Assembly: GCA_034766995.1 (NCBI GenBank)
Contig: CM068322.1
Span: 33,686,439-33,750,438 of the forward strand
Direction of reading: 5' to 3'
Origin: Acanthacorydalis orientalis
Lineage: Eukaryota; Arthropoda; Insecta; Megaloptera; Corydalidae
Length of the DNA: 64,000 nucleotides
Both the position numbers and the translations under genes were made by a program. The notes beneath the pieces were generated by a model. That model saw nothing but the letters and a program-made list of their open reading frames with translations. It was not told the DNA's origin and did no database searches. Below, in pieces: positions 61,492 through 64,000 of this stretch (position 1 is the first letter of the stretch; each line of letters starts with the position of its first letter).

Positions 61492-62069
61492 AGTCACGGT
61501 CATTGAAAGTGATTCACCCCGAACACTTTTAAAATTTTATTGTAAAGACTGTATTTCTTATAACTGAATGGCTCGATTCAATTAAAAATTTGGAATTTGA
61601 TATGGTTGGTTGATCTAGTCATGGGTAGCATAAGAAATGATGCAAAAAAAATATTTTATGAGATTTCAACATAGATAAAATCGATTTTAACATGAAAGTA
61701 ATTTTACAGTCAGTGTTGTGATCGACGGTATCATTTTTTTTTAATAAAAACAATATTCAAACAATATACTTAGTTTTATTATGCGAAAATGTGCGCAAAG
61801 ATTTAATTCGCACATGAAATTAATGTTCGGTCGACCGTCCTTTTGATTTTATCACGGCTCTAATCCGACGCGGCACAGGATTCACTGATTCCTCGATGAA
61901 ATCTTCGTTCCACTCTGACTTTGATCACGATTTATTCATTGCACGTACGTTCCTCTCACGTATTCTATATTTTATTACAAACTAGATATTTTCTATTCGG
62001 TTGAAATCGAGACCATTCCAGGCCATGGCAATATCGTGACGTTTTTGTAAGTAACCGGTCGCCTGTTTC
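61488..62069 (-). mobile_element. Tc1-like transposon 3' fragment
   Basis: Minus-strand pieces read WNGLDFNRIENI (the PDxNPIENxW region of Tc1-like transposases), then VNPVPRRIRAVIKSKGRSTE (the SMPRRxxAVIKAKGG end). The element end at the left reads CAGTCACGGTCATTGAAAGT, next to a TA array. It adjoins a mariner fragment directly. Confidence 0.8.
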
Positions 62070-62900
62070 AAATTAACAGGAACTCTCATATTTTTAATAC
62101 AACATTTTTCCGCTGTTATTTTTTGCCAGGATTTAAGAAGTTGTAGTGAATTATGCCACTTGCCGACGACCAAACAGTGACCATAATCTTTGTTTTCATG
62201 AAGCTTCGGTTTAGGAAACTGTTTCGATGCTTCTACTCAGTCTCGTCACTGTGACGAACGTTCTCGATTGTTGTCAAGAATCAATTCTTCATCGCATGTG
62301 ACAATGTGATCAAGAAAGGGACCATTTTTGTTACACAAAAGAAGGGCAGAGCAGACTTCTTATCATTAGTTCATACGGCACCCATTTATCCAACCGTTTT
62401 GTTTTTCCAATTAGGCTCGAATGTCGAACAACTGTTCAATGATGAACATTGAGTTCTTCTGCCACCTCTCGAGTTATTTTACGTGGGTCCGCTTCAATAA
62501 TTGTTCTTAAATCATTATTGTCTATAGATGAAGGACATATTCGACCCTCTTCATCATCAACACTTTCGTTTCCATTATTCTAAAGTTTTGGAACCAGTGT
62601 TGAGCTGTACGTTCACTAATTGGCTCTTTATCAAAAATAAATTTGATATTTCGAGCAGTTTCTGTTGCTTCGTGTCCCGATTTAAACACTTATAACAATA
62701 TCGCGCGAATCTGCTTCTTTCCATTACTAATTAAAGATGTTATATACAGAATGAAAACAATAGACACAATCTTAAGTCAGTGGTGCTGGTTTCATCGTTT
62801 ACAATGATGTTTCACATGACTATAATAAAAGATAACGGTGACTAGAAAGACCGACACTGAACTTAGAATGATAAAAACCGCAATTATTTCTGCACCGACC
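62070..62900 (-). mobile_element. Mariner lineage 1 relic, N-terminal two thirds
   Basis: Terminal sequence (inverted) GGTCGGTGCAGAAATAATTG ends at 62900 beside TA. Minus-strand pieces: MEKKQIRAILL, then FDKEPISERTAQHWFQNF, then LLLCNKNGPFLDHIVTCDEE, then MVTVWSSASGIIHYNFLNPG, then ITAEKCC near 62090. There the mariner stops and Tc1-like sequence starts. Several frameshifts. Confidence 0.85.
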
Positions 62901-63468
62901 TAATATCATTAAATGTAAACGTCTGAAATCCACCCGGAGCGAGTCCATAGCCCTGAGAACACCGTTACACAAATCATCAAGGTATATTAATAAAACCTGG
63001 AAAGAATCCGAAATGCAATAAACGGCCTAAACTTTATTAATAAAAAAACCCTTCCACGTCTCACTCACTCACTCACTCTCGCGCACGCACACGTCTCAAC
63101 GTTATGACCGGATCGATCGGTCGTCTGTGCGAGTGAAAGATAACCGTCTCGTATCCCACTAAATCATAAACACGAAGCGCGGTTCGGCCAGCTTCCTTAT
63201 TTCTTAAAATAGATAAGGGCGTAAATCACAAACACTGTCTGCGAGTCGTTCAATTTGTGGAACAATTTCATTTCCGTAAAAAGCGATAGGATCGATATTG
63301 CCGCCGAGGTAATAATTTATCTGTCGCTCGTACGACGCTCACTGTCCGTTTTATTGAAATAGTTTCTGCGGAGGAACGCGCTCAACAAGTAAACGCGCGC
63401 CGGTTGTGTGTGTAACGCTGTTTTTTATGCGAAAACATTCACACAGACAGAGAGAGAGAGACGCTCAT

Positions 63469-63528
<60 letters not shown>

Positions 63529-64000
63529 GATATATCAGTGAATAGTGTTGCACCGTTCAGCTGACATCTGTTTCTATTATTTATTGAAATATTAACAACT
63601 TAGTTACTGTATATGATTAGTTTCATATTTGTAGTTCTTTGTGACACCACCGTTCTGGTTCCCATGGATACATGTTTATAAAAAGAACAAGTGAACTACT
63701 CTGTACAAGAATACACACATTTTTGTCTCAATTATAGTTTGACATTTATTAAAGTTACTTATCCAGTTCTAAACAGTGTTCTTCTCATTCTATTATCATC
63801 GAAACCTCGAAATTCTTATATTACTAACCATTTGCACGCGGAGATTTTTGTTCACCTCACCTACCAGCAACTCGAACATATTTTTTCAACAAAATAGTAA
63901 GTAATAAATAACTACGAATTCAATGTATATAGTATTGTGAATAGTTTCTTTATCCGAATGAAACTTAAAAAATACATTCATTTATTCATGTTTTATAAAA
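62901..64000. other. Right flank without a supported gene
   Basis: Moderately CpG-rich to 63440 (ACTC tract near 63062), then a TA array and AT-rich DNA. A 68-residue frame at 63691-63897 (+) is not recognised. Confidence 0.4.
63472..63527. repeat. (TA)n microsatellite
   Basis: About 56 bp of pure TA repeat after a short GA tract. Confidence 0.95.

Overview
The window is eukaryotic and almost certainly from an insect. Seven genes can be rebuilt exon by exon with GT-AG introns (many 50-120 bp) and consistent phases. One is a pickpocket-type DEG/ENaC channel. The rest of the DNA holds relics of mariner, Tc1-like, RTE-like, jockey-like and hAT-like elements and about 20 (TA)n arrays. I cannot resolve the insect order.

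Layout. 1-3.5 kb: no supported gene. 3.66-6.69 kb (-): a six-exon Gemin4-like gene (SMN complex). 7.75-9.66 kb (+): MTHFSD, divergent from it. 11.9-16.9 kb (-): an eight-exon DEG/ENaC channel whose introns carry many repeats. 17.9-20.0 kb (-): WRNIP1. 20.2-21.2 kb (+): NSMCE1, head-to-head with WRNIP1 across only 201 bp. 21.7-23.1 kb (+): UBLCP1. 26.0-32.4 kb (+): INPP5F (Sac2). From about 32.4 kb to the right end I find no host gene. That part is intergenic or intronic DNA with long (TA)n tracts, CpG-rich patches and nested transposon relics.

The genes are mostly single-copy housekeeping genes: snRNP assembly, a folate-enzyme-like RNA-binding protein, two genome-maintenance proteins that may share a promoter, a proteasome phosphatase and an endosomal phosphoinositide phosphatase. 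They do not form one pathway.

The main unexplained signals are: (1) a dispersed, degenerate fold-back repeat family with arms of about 100-150 bp around a centre close to AGCGCTTTGAAGATGATG, with at least fifteen pieces here and a cluster in the channel gene's introns; (2) two nearly identical 680-bp inverted copies of an unclassified element carrying that core, 11.7 kb apart, one of them inside a mariner; (3) a 222-bp phase-neutral exon in INPP5F that looks like a diverged duplicate of the start of the following exon; (4) a fold-back end lying exactly over an alternative in-frame splice acceptor of the channel gene. I see no operon-like or defence-like system. Comparisons with known proteins are from family knowledge; no search was run.
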